A stretch of DNA of 64,000 nt from Nocardia sp. BSTN01 (GCF_015354405.1 NZ_JADKYP010000007.1:1-64000); one strand, 5' to 3'; positions 36,770 through 46,392 are shown, counted from the stretch's first letter. The notes: a model not told the origin generated them from the sequence alone. Program-made: numbers and translations.

Positions 36770-36980
36770 GGCGCGCGCACGAAGCGGCCTCCGCGAGCCG
36801 ATCAGCCTTGTGCTCGCGCACAGCGACTCGCGTGCAATCGCCTATGCGATCTGGGGCCGCATCCGTTCACACTGAGAGGGACACGGCGGGAAACCGGTGT
36901 GCCACACGCGCCCTCCAGGCATGCACGGCCGGAGGGGACGGTCATCGGCATCTCGTCACAGACACCCGAATCGAGGACAT

Positions 36981-38234
36981 ATGGAATTCGCACCGAGCCC
37001 TCGCGCCGCCGATTTGATCGAGCGGGTGAAGCGTTTCATCGACGAAGAGATCACACCCGTCGAGGGGGCCTATCACCAGCAGCTGGCCGCATTGCGAGAA
37101 GGCGATGGCGATCCGTGGACCCCGCTGCCGCTGCTCGCCGAACTCCGCTCGAAGGCGCGCGCCGAGGGGTTGTGGAATTTGTTTCTGCCTTATGCGCATG
37201 CGGGAGAGTACGCGGCACGCTTCGGCACCGACGGCGGTACGGGCCTGACCAACAGCGACTACGCGCCGATCGCCGAACTCACCGGGCGTTCCTTTCTCGC
37301 ACCCTACGTATTCAACTGCAACGCGCCGGATTCCGGGAACATGGAGGTCCTGCTCCAATACGGAAACCAAGCCCAGCGCGACCGCTGGCTGGACCCGCTG
37401 CTCGACGGCACCATTCGGTCGGCTTTCGGGATGACCGAGCCCGGGGTGGCCTCCTCCGACGCGACGAATATGGCCGCCACAGCCGTGATAGACGGTGACG
37501 AGGTCGTGATCAACGGTCGCAAGTGGTGGACGACCGGCATCGGGCATCCCGATTGCGAGGTCATCATCTTCATGGGGCTGACCGATCCCGAGGCCGACAG
37601 ACATCGGCGCCACACCATGGTGCTCGTCCCCGTCGACACGCCCGGCGTCAAGATCGAGCGGATGCTGCCGGCGATGGGCCGCTACGACGAGCCGTTCGGC
37701 CATGGCGAGGTCTCGTTCACCGATGTGCGTGTGCCCGCGGAGAATATTCTGCTGGGCCCCGGCCGCGCGTACGAAATCGCACAGGGACGGCTGGGCCCGG
37801 GCCGGGTCCACCACTGCATGCGGCTGATCGGTCTCGCCGAGACTGCGCTGGAAGCAGCGTGCCGTCGCGGTCTGGATCGCACCGCGTTCGGCAAGCCGCT
37901 GGCGAACCTGGGCGGCAATCGCGAGCGAATCGCCCGCGCACGCATCGCCATCGATTCCGCCCGGCTGTTGGTGCTCAATGCCGCGTGGAAGCTCGACACC
38001 GTCGGCGCGTTCGGCGCACTCAGCGAGATCAGCCAGATCAAGGCCCACGTCCCCACCATGGCGCAGGAAGTCATCGACTTCGCGATGCAGATTCACGGTG
38101 GCGCCGGCGTCTCCGACGATGTCCCGTTGTCCGCGGCGTGGTCCACAGCCCGCGCGATCCGGCTCGCCGACGGTCCCGACGAGGTGCATCTGGACCTCGT
38201 CGGACGGCTCGAACTTGCCAAGCACCGGAAATAG
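36981..38234 (+). CDS. ACAD10/11-like acyl-CoA dehydrogenase
   Basis: 417 residues. ATG 36981 has GAGGACAT upstream. The sequence has the marks of the human ACAD10/11 dehydrogenase domain: GPGRVHHCMRLIGLAE at the substrate helix, QIHGGAGVSDDVPL, and RLADGPDEVHLD near the C terminus. The flavin loop is AFGMTEPGVASSDATN. In ACAD10/11, and in LvaC of Pseudomonas levulinate breakdown, this domain acts on a phosphorylated 4-hydroxyacyl-CoA made by an APH-fold kinase. It is followed by an SDR and such a kinase gene in one transcript, so the same chemistry is the leading idea. Confidence 0.9.
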   Translation: MEFAPSPRAADLIERVKRFIDEEITPVEGAYHQQLAALREGDGDPWTPLPLLAELRSKARAEGLWNLFLPYAHAGEYAARFGTDGGTGLTNSDYAPIAELTGRSFLAPYVFNCNAPDSGNMEVLLQYGNQAQRDRWLDPLLDGTIRSAFGMTEPGVASSDATNMAATAVIDGDEVVINGRKWWTTGIGHPDCEVIIFMGLTDPEADRHRRHTMVLVPVDTPGVKIERMLPAMGRYDEPFGHGEVSFTDVRVPAENILLGPGRAYEIAQGRLGPGRVHHCMRLIGLAETALEAACRRGLDRTAFGKPLANLGGNRERIARARIAIDSARLLVLNAAWKLDTVGAFGALSEISQIKAHVPTMAQEVIDFAMQIHGGAGVSDDVPLSAAWSTARAIRLADGPDEVHLDLVGRLELAKHRK

Positions 38235-38253
38235 AACAGAGGACCACCACACA

Positions 38254-39003
38254 ATGAGCAAGGGAACCATCGTCATCACCGGAGCCAGCTCCGGGTTGGG
38301 CGAGGAGATGGCCCGCCAATTCGCCGCGCTGGGTTACGACCTCGGTTTGTGCGCGCGCCGGACCGATCGTCTCGCCGCGCTGCGCAGCGAGATTCTCGAG
38401 ACCCATCCGGACCGCAGGATCGAAATCGCCGCTCTCGACGTCACCGACGACGACGCCGTCCACTCGGTATTCGAGGAGTTCCGCGCGAGCTTCGGCAGCC
38501 TGGACCGGGTCATCGTCAACGCCGGTAGCGGCGTGGGCGCCGCGCTCGGCACGGGCGGCAACGCCGCCAACCGCCGCACCGCGATGACGAATTTCGTCGG
38601 GGCGCTGTCGCAGAGCGAATATGCCCTGTCGATTTTCCGAGCGCAGGGCCGCGGTCACCTGGTGTTGATCTCGTCCTTTTCTGCCGTGCGCGGCATGCGC
38701 CGCTCGATGACCACATACGCGGCAAGTAAAGCGGGCGTCGCGGCGCTGGCCGAAGGGTTGCGCTCGGAACGCATTCCCGGGGTGGATGTGTCGCTGATCT
38801 GCCCCGGCTACATCCGTTCCGAGATGAACGCCGCGGCTGCCGACCGGACGAAGTTCATGGTCGACACCGAGCCGGGTGTCGCGGCCATGGTGCGCGCTAT
38901 CGAGTCGCGGAAATCCACCGCCTACGTCCCGAGCTGGCCCTGGGTGCCGCTCGCCGTTGCCATGAAGCTGTTGCCACTATCGATCGTGAGGAAGCTGACA
39001 TGA
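38254..39003 (+). CDS. short-chain dehydrogenase/reductase
   Basis: 249 residues. TGASSGLG at 9-16, Ser141, Tyr155 and Lys159 (TYAASKAG). The C-terminal hydrophobic stretch (WPWVPLAVAMKLLPLSIV) is typical of SDRs that touch membranes or bind long acyl chains. It starts 19 bases after the dehydrogenase and its stop overlaps the kinase start (ATGA). It could make or remove a 3- or 4-keto group, as LvaD does in the Lva pathway. Confidence 0.87.
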   Translation: MSKGTIVITGASSGLGEEMARQFAALGYDLGLCARRTDRLAALRSEILETHPDRRIEIAALDVTDDDAVHSVFEEFRASFGSLDRVIVNAGSGVGAALGTGGNAANRRTAMTNFVGALSQSEYALSIFRAQGRGHLVLISSFSAVRGMRRSMTTYAASKAGVAALAEGLRSERIPGVDVSLICPGYIRSEMNAAAADRTKFMVDTEPGVAAMVRAIESRKSTAYVPSWPWVPLAVAMKLLPLSIVRKLT

Positions 39004-40085
39004 CACGCTCACCTGCATCGACCGCCGCCGGCGCGGCCGCAGTTCGCTCCGAAGATGCTTTCGACGTCGACGCGATGGCGGCCTGGTTGCGGGCGGCCAC
39101 CGACGACGAACTGACCGGAATTCCGGAGGTTCACCAATTCTCCGGCGGCGCATCGAATCTGACCTATCTGCTGCACTACCCGCACCGCGACCTCATTCTG
39201 CGGCGGCCGCCGAACGGGCATCGGGCCGAAGGCGCTCACGACATGGCTCGGGAATATCGCGTCCAAGCGGCATTGGAGCCGGTCTTCGACTATGCGCCCG
39301 CGCCCGTCGCGCTGTGCGAGGACCCGGCGATCATCGGCACCCCGTTCTATCTCATGGAACGACTCGACGGTGTGATTCCCCGGAAAGATCTGCCGTCCGA
39401 TCTGAACCTGACTCCGGCACAGGTCAACAGGCTGTGCGTCAATGTCCTCGACGTGCTCGTCGACCTGCACACCATCGACCCGGACAGCGCCGGACTGCTG
39501 TGGATGTCCAAAGGGCCCGGGTACGTCGCGCGTCAGGTGTCCGGATGGTCGAAACGTTACAGGCAGGCCAAGACCTGGAATGTCGGCTCGTTCGAATCCG
39601 TCATGTCGTGGTTGACTGACAACCAGCCTCCGGATCATGGCGCGGTTGTCATTCACAACGACTTCCGATTCGACAACATCGTTCTCGATCGCACCACACC
39701 GACGGAGCCGATCGGACTGCTCGATTGGGAGATGGCAACCATCGGCGATCCGCTGATGGACCTCGGGAGCGCCCTCGCGTATTGGGTGCAGGCCGACGAC
39801 AGCGCGACATTCAAGTTCTTCCGCCGCCAGCCGACCCACACCCAGGGGATGCTCACCCGCCGCGAGGTTGTCGAATACTATTGCGGCCGAACCGGAATCG
39901 GCCTGACCGAGCGCGAGTGGGCCTTCTACGAAGTCTTCGGACTGTTCCGGCTCGCGGTGATCTGCCAACAGATCTACTACCGCTACCACCACAAGCAGAC
40001 CACCAACCCGGCCTTCCGATTCTTCGGTGTCGCGGTCGTTCTGCTGGAACGCCGTTGCCGCAGCATCATTCGCAGGAACAGATGA
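39000..40085 (+). CDS. APH-fold kinase, ACAD10/11-type phosphotransferase
   Basis: 361 residues. The N-terminal nucleotide loop is FSGGASNLTYLL at about 47-58, the catalytic loop VIHNDFRFDNIV has His219, Asp221 and Asn226, and LLDWEMATIGDPLMDLG supplies the metal-binding Asp242. This is the family whose ACAD10/11 and LvaA members phosphorylate the hydroxyl of 4-hydroxyacyl-CoA; it is not an antibiotic resistance gene. It overlaps the SDR stop by ATGA and closes the ACAD-SDR-kinase operon. Confidence 0.88.
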   Translation: MTRSPASTAAGAAAVRSEDAFDVDAMAAWLRAATDDELTGIPEVHQFSGGASNLTYLLHYPHRDLILRRPPNGHRAEGAHDMAREYRVQAALEPVFDYAPAPVALCEDPAIIGTPFYLMERLDGVIPRKDLPSDLNLTPAQVNRLCVNVLDVLVDLHTIDPDSAGLLWMSKGPGYVARQVSGWSKRYRQAKTWNVGSFESVMSWLTDNQPPDHGAVVIHNDFRFDNIVLDRTTPTEPIGLLDWEMATIGDPLMDLGSALAYWVQADDSATFKFFRRQPTHTQGMLTRREVVEYYCGRTGIGLTEREWAFYEVFGLFRLAVICQQIYYRYHHKQTTNPAFRFFGVAVVLLERRCRSIIRRNR

Positions 40086-40201
40086 CGTCACAGCCGGCCG
40101 GTCACAGAGTCGCCGAGCCCGCGGAGAAGTCTCAACCTCAGAAATAGATAGATATTTATGCTAATTTAGGGGTTGTGAATCATCGAATGGAGGGCTCCCC
40201 C

Positions 40202-40639
40202 ATGACTGCTGCGCGTTTCCCGGTCGAAGCCGGACACGTTCTCACATTCCGGCGCGCCGTGGGATATCCGGATTCGGAGGCCGGCGCAGACACCACCGAC
40301 GTGGCCGTGCCGCCGACCTTCGTACAGGCATCAGCCCAATTCGATCCTGAATTCCCCATGCGTCCCGGCGTGGGCCCCTGGTGGGGTTCCGCCGCCGACG
40401 CGGGGACGATGCCCGAAGGCCGCGGTGGTCTGCACGCCGAGCAGCACTACACCTACCATCGGCCGGTGCGGGTCGGAGATGTGCTGTCCACCTCGACCCG
40501 CGACGGCCGGACATGGGAGAAGAACGGCCGATCGGGCCGTCTGCAATTCTCCGAACTCATCACCGAGTATCGCGACCAGAACGGCGAATTGGTGGTGACA
40601 TCCCTATCCGTGGGGGTTCTGACGATCCCTCACGAATAG
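40202..40639 (+). CDS. MaoC-like hotdog protein (FAS1-like dehydratase N-terminal type)
   Basis: 145 residues. ATG 40202 has GGAGGG 6 bases upstream; GTG 40175 is less likely. FPVEAGHVLTFRRAVG, VPPTFVQASAQFDPEF and GLHAEQHYTYHRPVRVGDV resemble the non-catalytic MaoC partner at 8640, and likewise no catalytic D-x4-H pair is seen. No catalytic partner is adjacent, so it may pair with a distant one or act alone. An AT-rich stretch (40141-40170) upstream probably holds its promoter. Confidence 0.8.
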   Translation: MTAARFPVEAGHVLTFRRAVGYPDSEAGADTTDVAVPPTFVQASAQFDPEFPMRPGVGPWWGSAADAGTMPEGRGGLHAEQHYTYHRPVRVGDVLSTSTRDGRTWEKNGRSGRLQFSELITEYRDQNGELVVTSLSVGVLTIPHE

Positions 40640-40648
40640 GGATTCCGT

Positions 40649-40665
40649 GGCCGCGCGGAGCGGCC
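40649..40665. terminator. short hairpin between convergent genes
   Basis: GGCCGC (40649-40654) and GCGGCC (40660-40665) around a 5-base loop in the 29-base gap between the convergent MaoC-like and P450 genes. Small, so only a weak candidate. Confidence 0.35.
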
Positions 40666-40668
40666 GGC

Positions 40669-41916
40669 TCACAGGGTGAAGTCGCTACCGATCCGCGGGC
40701 CCGGCGTGAAGGTCACGGGCATACTGTCCCAGCCGTTGACAATTCCGATGCTGTCGTATGACCGGGCCCGATCGAAATCCACCTGGAAGTCCGGAATTCG
40801 CGCGAGCACCTCTTCCAGCACGATCCTGATATCCAGCCTGGCCAGGTTGGAACCGAGACACCGATGCAGACCGAGCCCGAATGCCGCGTGACGATTCGGG
40901 AAGCGGTCGATGACGACGTCGTCCGGCCGGTCGAAAATCTCGGGATCCGAATTGGCCGACGCGAACGACAGCAGAACACGTGCTCCCTCCGGGATAGGGC
41001 ACCCGCTGATTTCGGTGGGACGCGTCACCGTCCGCGCCAGCCCCTGAGTCGGACTGAAGTACCGCAGGAATTCCTCGACGGCCAATGGAATGAGCGATGG
41101 ATCCGCGATCAGCCGGTCCCGTTGGTCCGGATTACGCGACAGCCAGGCGAACGCGTGAGCGAGTAGACCGGTCGTGGTGTCATTTCCCCCCACGATCAAC
41201 AAGGTGCAGATTTCCATCACCCGCTGATCGGACAACACTTCGCCGTCCACTTCGGCCGTCACGATCGCGCTGATCAGATCATCCAGCGGCTCTTCCCTCC
41301 GCTGCGTCGCGGTTATCATGCATCGCTGCAGTACCGCACCCAGTTCCGCTACCGCCTGCTGGAATTCCGGAGTATCCGGCCGAAACGCGACGATATGGTG
41401 GGACGCGTCGGAGTAGAGCCGCCAATCTTCGAGCGGCAGACCCAGGAATTTAGCGGTCAGCAGCGCCGGAACCGGGCTGGTCAAATCCGAAATGAAGTCC
41501 ATTTCCCCGCGCTCGATGACGTCGTCCAGCAGCGCGGTCGTCACCGAACGAATGAACGGCTCGTACGTCGCCGCCCGTGACGGCGCAAACCAAGGGTTCA
41601 GCAACTTCCGATACGGGGTGTACTGCGGAGGGTCCATTTCGATCGGCGTGGAGACCTGCGGATTGGGTGGGATGGTGATTCCGCCGAACGGCGAATCGGG
41701 ATCCACTTCATGACGTGACGCGAAGAGGTCATCGTCCCTCAGCGCATTCGCGACATCCTCATACCGGTTCAGGACGAAGAAGCCCCCATAACTGTCCGAA
41801 TGCGCCACGGGACATGCCGAACGCAAGTCGGAATAAATGGTACGCCAGTTGCTCGCGTACTCGACGGAATGGTGGTCGAACGACACCGAGGGTGCCGATT
41901 GCTTGACATCCGACAT
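40669..41916 (-). CDS. cytochrome P450
   Basis: 415 residues, soluble bacterial class. The haem loop FGLGLHRCLG holds the iron ligand Cys353; the I helix shows GGNDTTTGLLAHA with the oxygen-activating acid-Thr pair, and EFLR is the ExxR pair of the K helix. It would hydroxylate an unactivated carbon using electrons from a ferredoxin and reductase, none of which is in the window. ATG 41916 has AGGAAG upstream. It lies between two APH-kinase modules, so it could put in the hydroxyl that those modules act on; that is inference. Confidence 0.93.
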   Translation of the reverse strand: MSDVKQSAPSVSFDHHSVEYASNWRTIYSDLRSACPVAHSDSYGGFFVLNRYEDVANALRDDDLFASRHEVDPDSPFGGITIPPNPQVSTPIEMDPPQYTPYRKLLNPWFAPSRAATYEPFIRSVTTALLDDVIERGEMDFISDLTSPVPALLTAKFLGLPLEDWRLYSDASHHIVAFRPDTPEFQQAVAELGAVLQRCMITATQRREEPLDDLISAIVTAEVDGEVLSDQRVMEICTLLIVGGNDTTTGLLAHAFAWLSRNPDQRDRLIADPSLIPLAVEEFLRYFSPTQGLARTVTRPTEISGCPIPEGARVLLSFASANSDPEIFDRPDDVVIDRFPNRHAAFGLGLHRCLGSNLARLDIRIVLEEVLARIPDFQVDFDRARSYDSIGIVNGWDSMPVTFTPGPRIGSDFTL

Positions 41917-42208
41917 GTTTCACTTCCTGAGATTCTTTGCATACTCGACGCGAAGGGTTCGTCGCCGAGCGGCAGCTGCCGACACGGACGCCACAGATCT
42001 GAAGCGCCGCAGCGGCAGCCATTCAACGTGGGGTCGGTTCGATAGTACGTGTTAAGCTCAATAATATGACTGTTTTCGGGGAACTTAGCAAGATCTTTCC
42101 GAACAACCGACGGAGATAGAGGATATACATCTAACTATATGATCTAATGTTGATCACCACCGAGCCGACCGCATTCGCGGCAGGGAACTCCCGAGAACGG
42201 ATATATAC
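41917..42208. promoter_or_regulatory. AT-rich divergent promoter region of P450 and SRPBCC-SnoaL genes
   Basis: 292 bases, with two clearly AT-rich parts (about 42040-42080 and 42120-42150) in otherwise GC-rich DNA. No gene is supported. It probably holds the promoters of both diverging genes; no clean palindrome was found. Confidence 0.45.
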
Positions 42209-43045
42209 ATGCGCGAACAAGCAATTCGAATCGAACGGCATTCCTCCGCCGGACCCGAAGTCGTGTATCGACTCCTGACCGATATCGCCGGCTGGCCCCG
42301 ATGGGCGCCGCGGATCGTTCACGGTGCGACGGTGTCGACATTCGGCAACTCCGAACCCGGTGCCGTGGGCACGATCCGCCATATCGGTGGCGTCGATGAA
42401 GAAATTGTCGACGCACAGCCGCCACATCTCCAGCGCTATACGATCAATCGCGGCCTACCGGTGAGCAACTACGACGGATGCGTTCGCATCTCACCCGACG
42501 GCGCGGGCAGCCACGTGTCGTGGACGGCACGATTCACCGGCCGATTCCCGTTGATCGGCCCCGCGGTCCGCCTCCTGTGCCACCTGTCGATCAGCGCGTT
42601 GGCATCCGCTCTCGTGAAGGCCGCAGACGAAGAAGCGATCATCGAGCCTCCGATTAGCGACCCTGCCGTTCCGGATATCGACACCTTCGCCGAACGTTTC
42701 ATCACCGCGATCGAAAGTTCGAATCTCGACGCCATTCGCACCTTGTTCGCCGACGATGCGACACTGCTTCACCCCTTCGGCCGCGTCGAGGGCATCGCGG
42801 ACATCGAGCGCTTCTACACGAATCTGTTTTCCCAAGCTCCGGTATCAGCGCGTGTGGGTTCGGTCATCGTCTCCGGTACGAGCGTCGTGTTCGAAATCTG
42901 TAGTGCCGACGCACCCGACGATGCCGGCCCCATGGCGATCGACCACGCCACACTCGACGATAACGGCCGAATCCGGCGTTTGATCGCCGCGTACCGCCCC
43001 GGCGGCCCGGTGTCGGGCCACCAACTCCCGGGCGACGGACGGTAA
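42209..43045 (+). CDS. SRPBCC domain fused to SnoaL/NTF2-like domain
   Basis: 278 residues, two domains. Residues 1-145 look like a polyketide cyclase/dehydrase-type SRPBCC domain (ERHSSAGPEVVYRLLTDIAG, WPRWAPRIVHG, SHVSWTARFTGRFPL). Residues 155-265 look like a SnoaL/ketosteroid-isomerase-like domain (FAERFITAIESSNLDAIRTL, LLHPFGRVEGIADIERFY). Both folds are open cones that bind hydrophobic ring compounds. The fusion suggests two steps or binding plus isomerisation on one bulky substrate. It is divergent from the P450. No catalytic residues can be assigned with confidence. Confidence 0.78.
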   Translation: MREQAIRIERHSSAGPEVVYRLLTDIAGWPRWAPRIVHGATVSTFGNSEPGAVGTIRHIGGVDEEIVDAQPPHLQRYTINRGLPVSNYDGCVRISPDGAGSHVSWTARFTGRFPLIGPAVRLLCHLSISALASALVKAADEEAIIEPPISDPAVPDIDTFAERFITAIESSNLDAIRTLFADDATLLHPFGRVEGIADIERFYTNLFSQAPVSARVGSVIVSGTSVVFEICSADAPDDAGPMAIDHATLDDNGRIRRLIAAYRPGGPVSGHQLPGDGR

Positions 43046-43204
43046 CGGGACAACACGGGCGTATGCGGTCCCGGTTCGGATGTGCACGGCAGGTCGGAGG
43101 CCGAGCGGCACACGTGGCGACTCATCGTAAGCGTTCCATCTCATCCTGACAGTCGCCGTGATCGCCATCACCTGGCAATCACGGCACTAGTTGACAGTAA
43201 CCGT

Positions 43205-43262
43205 TGAGTTTGTCGGTGACTGACACTACAGTCTCTAACTGACGTTGACAATGGTTTGAGGA
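43205..43262. promoter_or_regulatory. promoter with TGTC-N7-GACA dyad
   Basis: TGTCGGTGACTGACA at 43211-43225, and AACTGACGTTGACA close after it, just before the kinase gene at 43270. Similar TGTC/GACA elements lie upstream of the synthetase/TetR pair (49868-49884) and of the 62506 operon (62579-62601). Confidence 0.5.
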
Positions 43263-43269
43263 GGTGTCC

Positions 43270-44310
43270 GTGGGTAACGCCGTAGCCGACCCGGAACTGG
43301 ATATGCGTGCACTCGAGGAGTGGCTGGGTGATCGCCTCGGCGACCCCGATGTTCCGCTGGTCGCACACCGGCTGGGAGCGGGGGTCGGAGTCGCCAACGC
43401 GCTCTTCGAACTGCGCCGGGGCGACCGGTCATGGGTGCTGCGCCGGCCTCCGGCGGTGCTCAACGACAAGAGCGCCTCCGACATGACCCGCGAATATCGG
43501 ATCCTGCGGGCGCTGGACGGTTCGCCGGTTCCGCATCCGACCGCGCGCCTGCTGTGCGACGACCGCGCGGTTCTCGGCGCACCGTTTCTGATCATGGACA
43601 AGATCGACGGATTCACCCCCGGTTTCGAACTGCCCGAGCCGTTCCACAGCGACAGCGCGCTGCGGCGCGGGCTGGCGGAGGCCTATGTGGACGGACTGGT
43701 CGAGCTGGCCGCGGTCGACTGGCGCGCCCGGGACCTGGACGGTTTGGGGAAACCGGAGGGCTTCCTCGAACGCCAGGTCCCGCGGTGGCTCGCTCAGCTG
43801 GAGCGATACCGCGTGCGCGACCTGCCGGAGCTGGATTTCGTGACCGACTGGCTGGAGCGCAACCGGCCGATGATGAGCGAACCCGCTCTCATGCACGGCG
43901 ACTACAGTCCGTTCAACGTGATGGTGGCACCGGATGCGCCCGCCCGGTTGGCCGCCATCATCGATTGGGACACCGGCACGATCGGCGATCCTTTGCTCGA
44001 CATCGGCCACCTGCTGGCCCGGTGGACCAACCCCGGCGAGGAACCCGTGCTACAAGCGCAAGCCGGCGGAACGTCGCACTACCCGACCCGCGCCGAATTG
44101 GCCGCCCGGTACGCCGAGCGGTCCGGTCGGGACCTGTCGGCGCTGCCGTACTACGAGTGCCTGGCCCTGTTCAAACTCGCCGTCATCCTCGAGGGCATGT
44201 ACGCCCGCAAATATGCGGCGGGTGTGCCCGACTCCGACAATATGATGGCCGATCTGGTCCCTCGCCTGATGGGCGCCTCGGCGAGCTTCGCGCGTGGAGA
44301 ACGACAGTGA
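43270..44310 (+). CDS. APH-fold kinase, ACAD10/11-type phosphotransferase
   Basis: 346 residues from GTG 43270, with GGAGG 5 bases upstream. The catalytic loop is LMHGDYSPFNVMV with His209 and Asp211, and IIDWDTGTIGDPLLDIGHLL carries the metal Asp232. The N-terminal loop LGAGVGVANALFEL replaces the GGxSN loop of the copy at 39000. It belongs to the same family (acyl-CoA hydroxyl kinases such as LvaA and the ACAD10/11 kinase domain) and starts an operon with an SDR, a dehydrogenase and a quinone oxidoreductase. Its GTGA overlap with the SDR implies coupled translation. Confidence 0.87.
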   Translation: MGNAVADPELDMRALEEWLGDRLGDPDVPLVAHRLGAGVGVANALFELRRGDRSWVLRRPPAVLNDKSASDMTREYRILRALDGSPVPHPTARLLCDDRAVLGAPFLIMDKIDGFTPGFELPEPFHSDSALRRGLAEAYVDGLVELAAVDWRARDLDGLGKPEGFLERQVPRWLAQLERYRVRDLPELDFVTDWLERNRPMMSEPALMHGDYSPFNVMVAPDAPARLAAIIDWDTGTIGDPLLDIGHLLARWTNPGEEPVLQAQAGGTSHYPTRAELAARYAERSGRDLSALPYYECLALFKLAVILEGMYARKYAAGVPDSDNMMADLVPRLMGASASFARGERQ

Positions 44311-45068
44311 CGGAACGGAATATGAGCGGCAAGGTCGCTGTCATCACCGGCGGCAGCCGCGGAATCGGCCGCGCCGTCGCGGAGGGTTTCGCCGCCGCCG
44401 GTGCGAATGTGGTCATCGCCAGCCGCAAGCTGGACAACTGTGCGGCGGTCGCCGAATTCTTGACCACGACGTACGGCGTGCGCGCTCTGCCCGTGGCCTA
44501 TCACGCCGCGAAATGGGAAGACAGTGATCGTTTGGCGCAGGCGGTACTGGACGAATTCGGCCGCTGCGACATTCTGGTCAACAATGCCGGGATGTCGCCG
44601 CCGCACGGCGGGTTGCGGACGATCGACGAGGCCTACTACGACAAAGTCTCCGGGGTCAACCTGAAGGGCCCGTTCCGGCTGTCCGTCCTGCTCGGCGAGC
44701 AGATGGCCGCGGCGTCGGGCGGTTCGATCATCAACATCAGCACCATCGGTTCGCTGCGCCCCTCGGCATCGGAGCTGGTGTACGCGTGCGCGAAGGCGGG
44801 ACTGAACGCGCTGACCATCGGTCTCGCCGGGGAATTCGCGCCGTCGGTCCGTGTGAACGCCCTGCTGCCCGGCGCTGTCGACACCGATATCGCCACCGCG
44901 TGGTCCCCGCAGATGCGGGAGGCCGCCGTGGCCGGAGTCCCGTTGGCACGCATAGGAGTTCCCGACGACTTCGTCGCGCCCGCGCTCTGGCTCGCGTCCG
45001 ACGCTTCGGCGTTCGTTACCGGCACCCTGATCCGCGTCGATGGCGGCGCATATCGCCAGATGTCTTGA
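44307..45068 (+). CDS. short-chain dehydrogenase/reductase
   Basis: 253 residues from GTG 44307, overlapping the kinase stop; ATG 44322 is an alternative. TGGSRGIG at 14-21, NNAG at 92-95, Ser145, Tyr159 and Lys163 (YACAKAG), and a typical C terminus TGTLIRVDGGAY. It is the counterpart of the SDR at 38254 but a different subgroup, closer to FabG-like ketoreductases. It is followed by the dehydrogenase at 45079. Confidence 0.88.
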   Translation: MTERNMSGKVAVITGGSRGIGRAVAEGFAAAGANVVIASRKLDNCAAVAEFLTTTYGVRALPVAYHAAKWEDSDRLAQAVLDEFGRCDILVNNAGMSPPHGGLRTIDEAYYDKVSGVNLKGPFRLSVLLGEQMAAASGGSIINISTIGSLRPSASELVYACAKAGLNALTIGLAGEFAPSVRVNALLPGAVDTDIATAWSPQMREAAVAGVPLARIGVPDDFVAPALWLASDASAFVTGTLIRVDGGAYRQMS

Positions 45069-45078
45069 GGAGATAACC

Positions 45079-46392
45079 ATGTGGGACTTCAGCACCGAGC
45101 CGGAGTTCGAAAAACAGCTCGAGTGGATCCGCGCCTTCGTCACCGAGGAGGTGGCACCCCTCGACCTGTTGTGGCCGCATCATCATCACAAGCAGCCATC
45201 CCCCTGGCTGAAGAAGGTGATCGACCCGCTGAAGGACGCGGTGCGCGAACGAGGATTGTGGGCATGTCATCTCGGCCCGGAACTCGGCGGGCAAGGTTTC
45301 GGACAGGTCAAGCTCTGTTTGATCAACGAAATCATCTCGCCCTTCTCCTGGGGCCCGACGATCTTCGGGGTACAGGGGCCTGATACCGGCAACGCCGAGA
45401 TCATCGCGCATTACGGAACTCCCGAACAGAAGCGGCGCTACCTTCAGCCGCTCCTCGATGGCGAACTGTTCTCGGCCTTTTCGATGACCGAGCCGCAAGG
45501 CGGCGCCGACCCGCTGGGATTCCGGTGTGCGGCTGTCGCGGACGGTGACGACTGGGTGATCACCGGTGAGAAGTTCTTCACCTCCAACTCCGAGGATGCG
45601 GCCTTTCTCATCGTCATGGCCGTGACCGATCCCGACGCCGATCCGCACCAGCGCATGTCGATGTTCCTGGTACCCCGCGACACTCCCGGCATCGAGACGG
45701 TTCGCCGCACGAGATATATGGGCGAGCCGGAGGAGGCGATGGACCATGCGCTGATTCGGTACAACGGGGTGCGCGTTCCGGCGGAGGGACTGCTGGGCGA
45801 ACGCGGCCGCGGATTCGAGATCGCGCAGACACGCCTGTCCGGCGGCCGGATCCACCACGCGATGCGTGCGGTCGGACAGGCCAAATACGCCTTCGACATG
45901 GCCTGCGAACGAGTTCTGAGCCGCGTGTTGCGCGGACGGCCGCTCGCCGACCAGCAACTCGTGCAGCAGGCGATCACGGAGAGCTACGCCCAGATCGAAC
46001 AGTTCCGGCTCTTCGTCATGCGCGCGGCGTGGCGTATCGACCACGGCGACGGATACAACCACGAGGTCCGCCGCGACATCGCGGTGGCGAAGGTGCTGTC
46101 CGCCCGGATCGCTCATGACGTGACGCAACGTGCCATGCATCTGCACGGTGCCCTCGGACTCTCGAACGAGATGCCGTTCGGCCAGATGTGGCTGCTCGCC
46201 CCCGGGTACGGCATCTGGGACGGGCCGACGGAGTCCCATGTGAGCGCCGCGGCGCGGCTCATTCTCCGCGAGCACGAGCCCGCGCCGGCCGATCTGCCGA
46301 CGCAGTGGCTGCCGGCCCGGATCGAGGCGGCCCGATCGAGATATGCCGACGCGCTCGCCGAACAGGCCGCCGAGGAGTCGGTGACGTCATGA
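45079..46392 (+). CDS. ACAD10/11-related acyl-CoA dehydrogenase
   Basis: 437 residues. ATG 45079 has GAGGAGAT upstream. Visible: FSAFSMTEPQGGADPLGFR (flavin loop), SGGRIHHAMRAVGQA (as in ACAD10/11) and MHLHGALGLSNEMP. The C-terminal RLADGPDEVH of the copy at 36981 is replaced by YGIWDGPTESHVSAA, so the two are related but not recent duplicates. It probably works on the phosphorylated or hydroxylated acyl-CoA made by the kinase at 43270. Its stop overlaps the next ATG. Confidence 0.88.
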   Translation: MWDFSTEPEFEKQLEWIRAFVTEEVAPLDLLWPHHHHKQPSPWLKKVIDPLKDAVRERGLWACHLGPELGGQGFGQVKLCLINEIISPFSWGPTIFGVQGPDTGNAEIIAHYGTPEQKRRYLQPLLDGELFSAFSMTEPQGGADPLGFRCAAVADGDDWVITGEKFFTSNSEDAAFLIVMAVTDPDADPHQRMSMFLVPRDTPGIETVRRTRYMGEPEEAMDHALIRYNGVRVPAEGLLGERGRGFEIAQTRLSGGRIHHAMRAVGQAKYAFDMACERVLSRVLRGRPLADQQLVQQAITESYAQIEQFRLFVMRAAWRIDHGDGYNHEVRRDIAVAKVLSARIAHDVTQRAMHLHGALGLSNEMPFGQMWLLAPGYGIWDGPTESHVSAAARLILREHEPAPADLPTQWLPARIEAARSRYADALAEQAAEESVTS

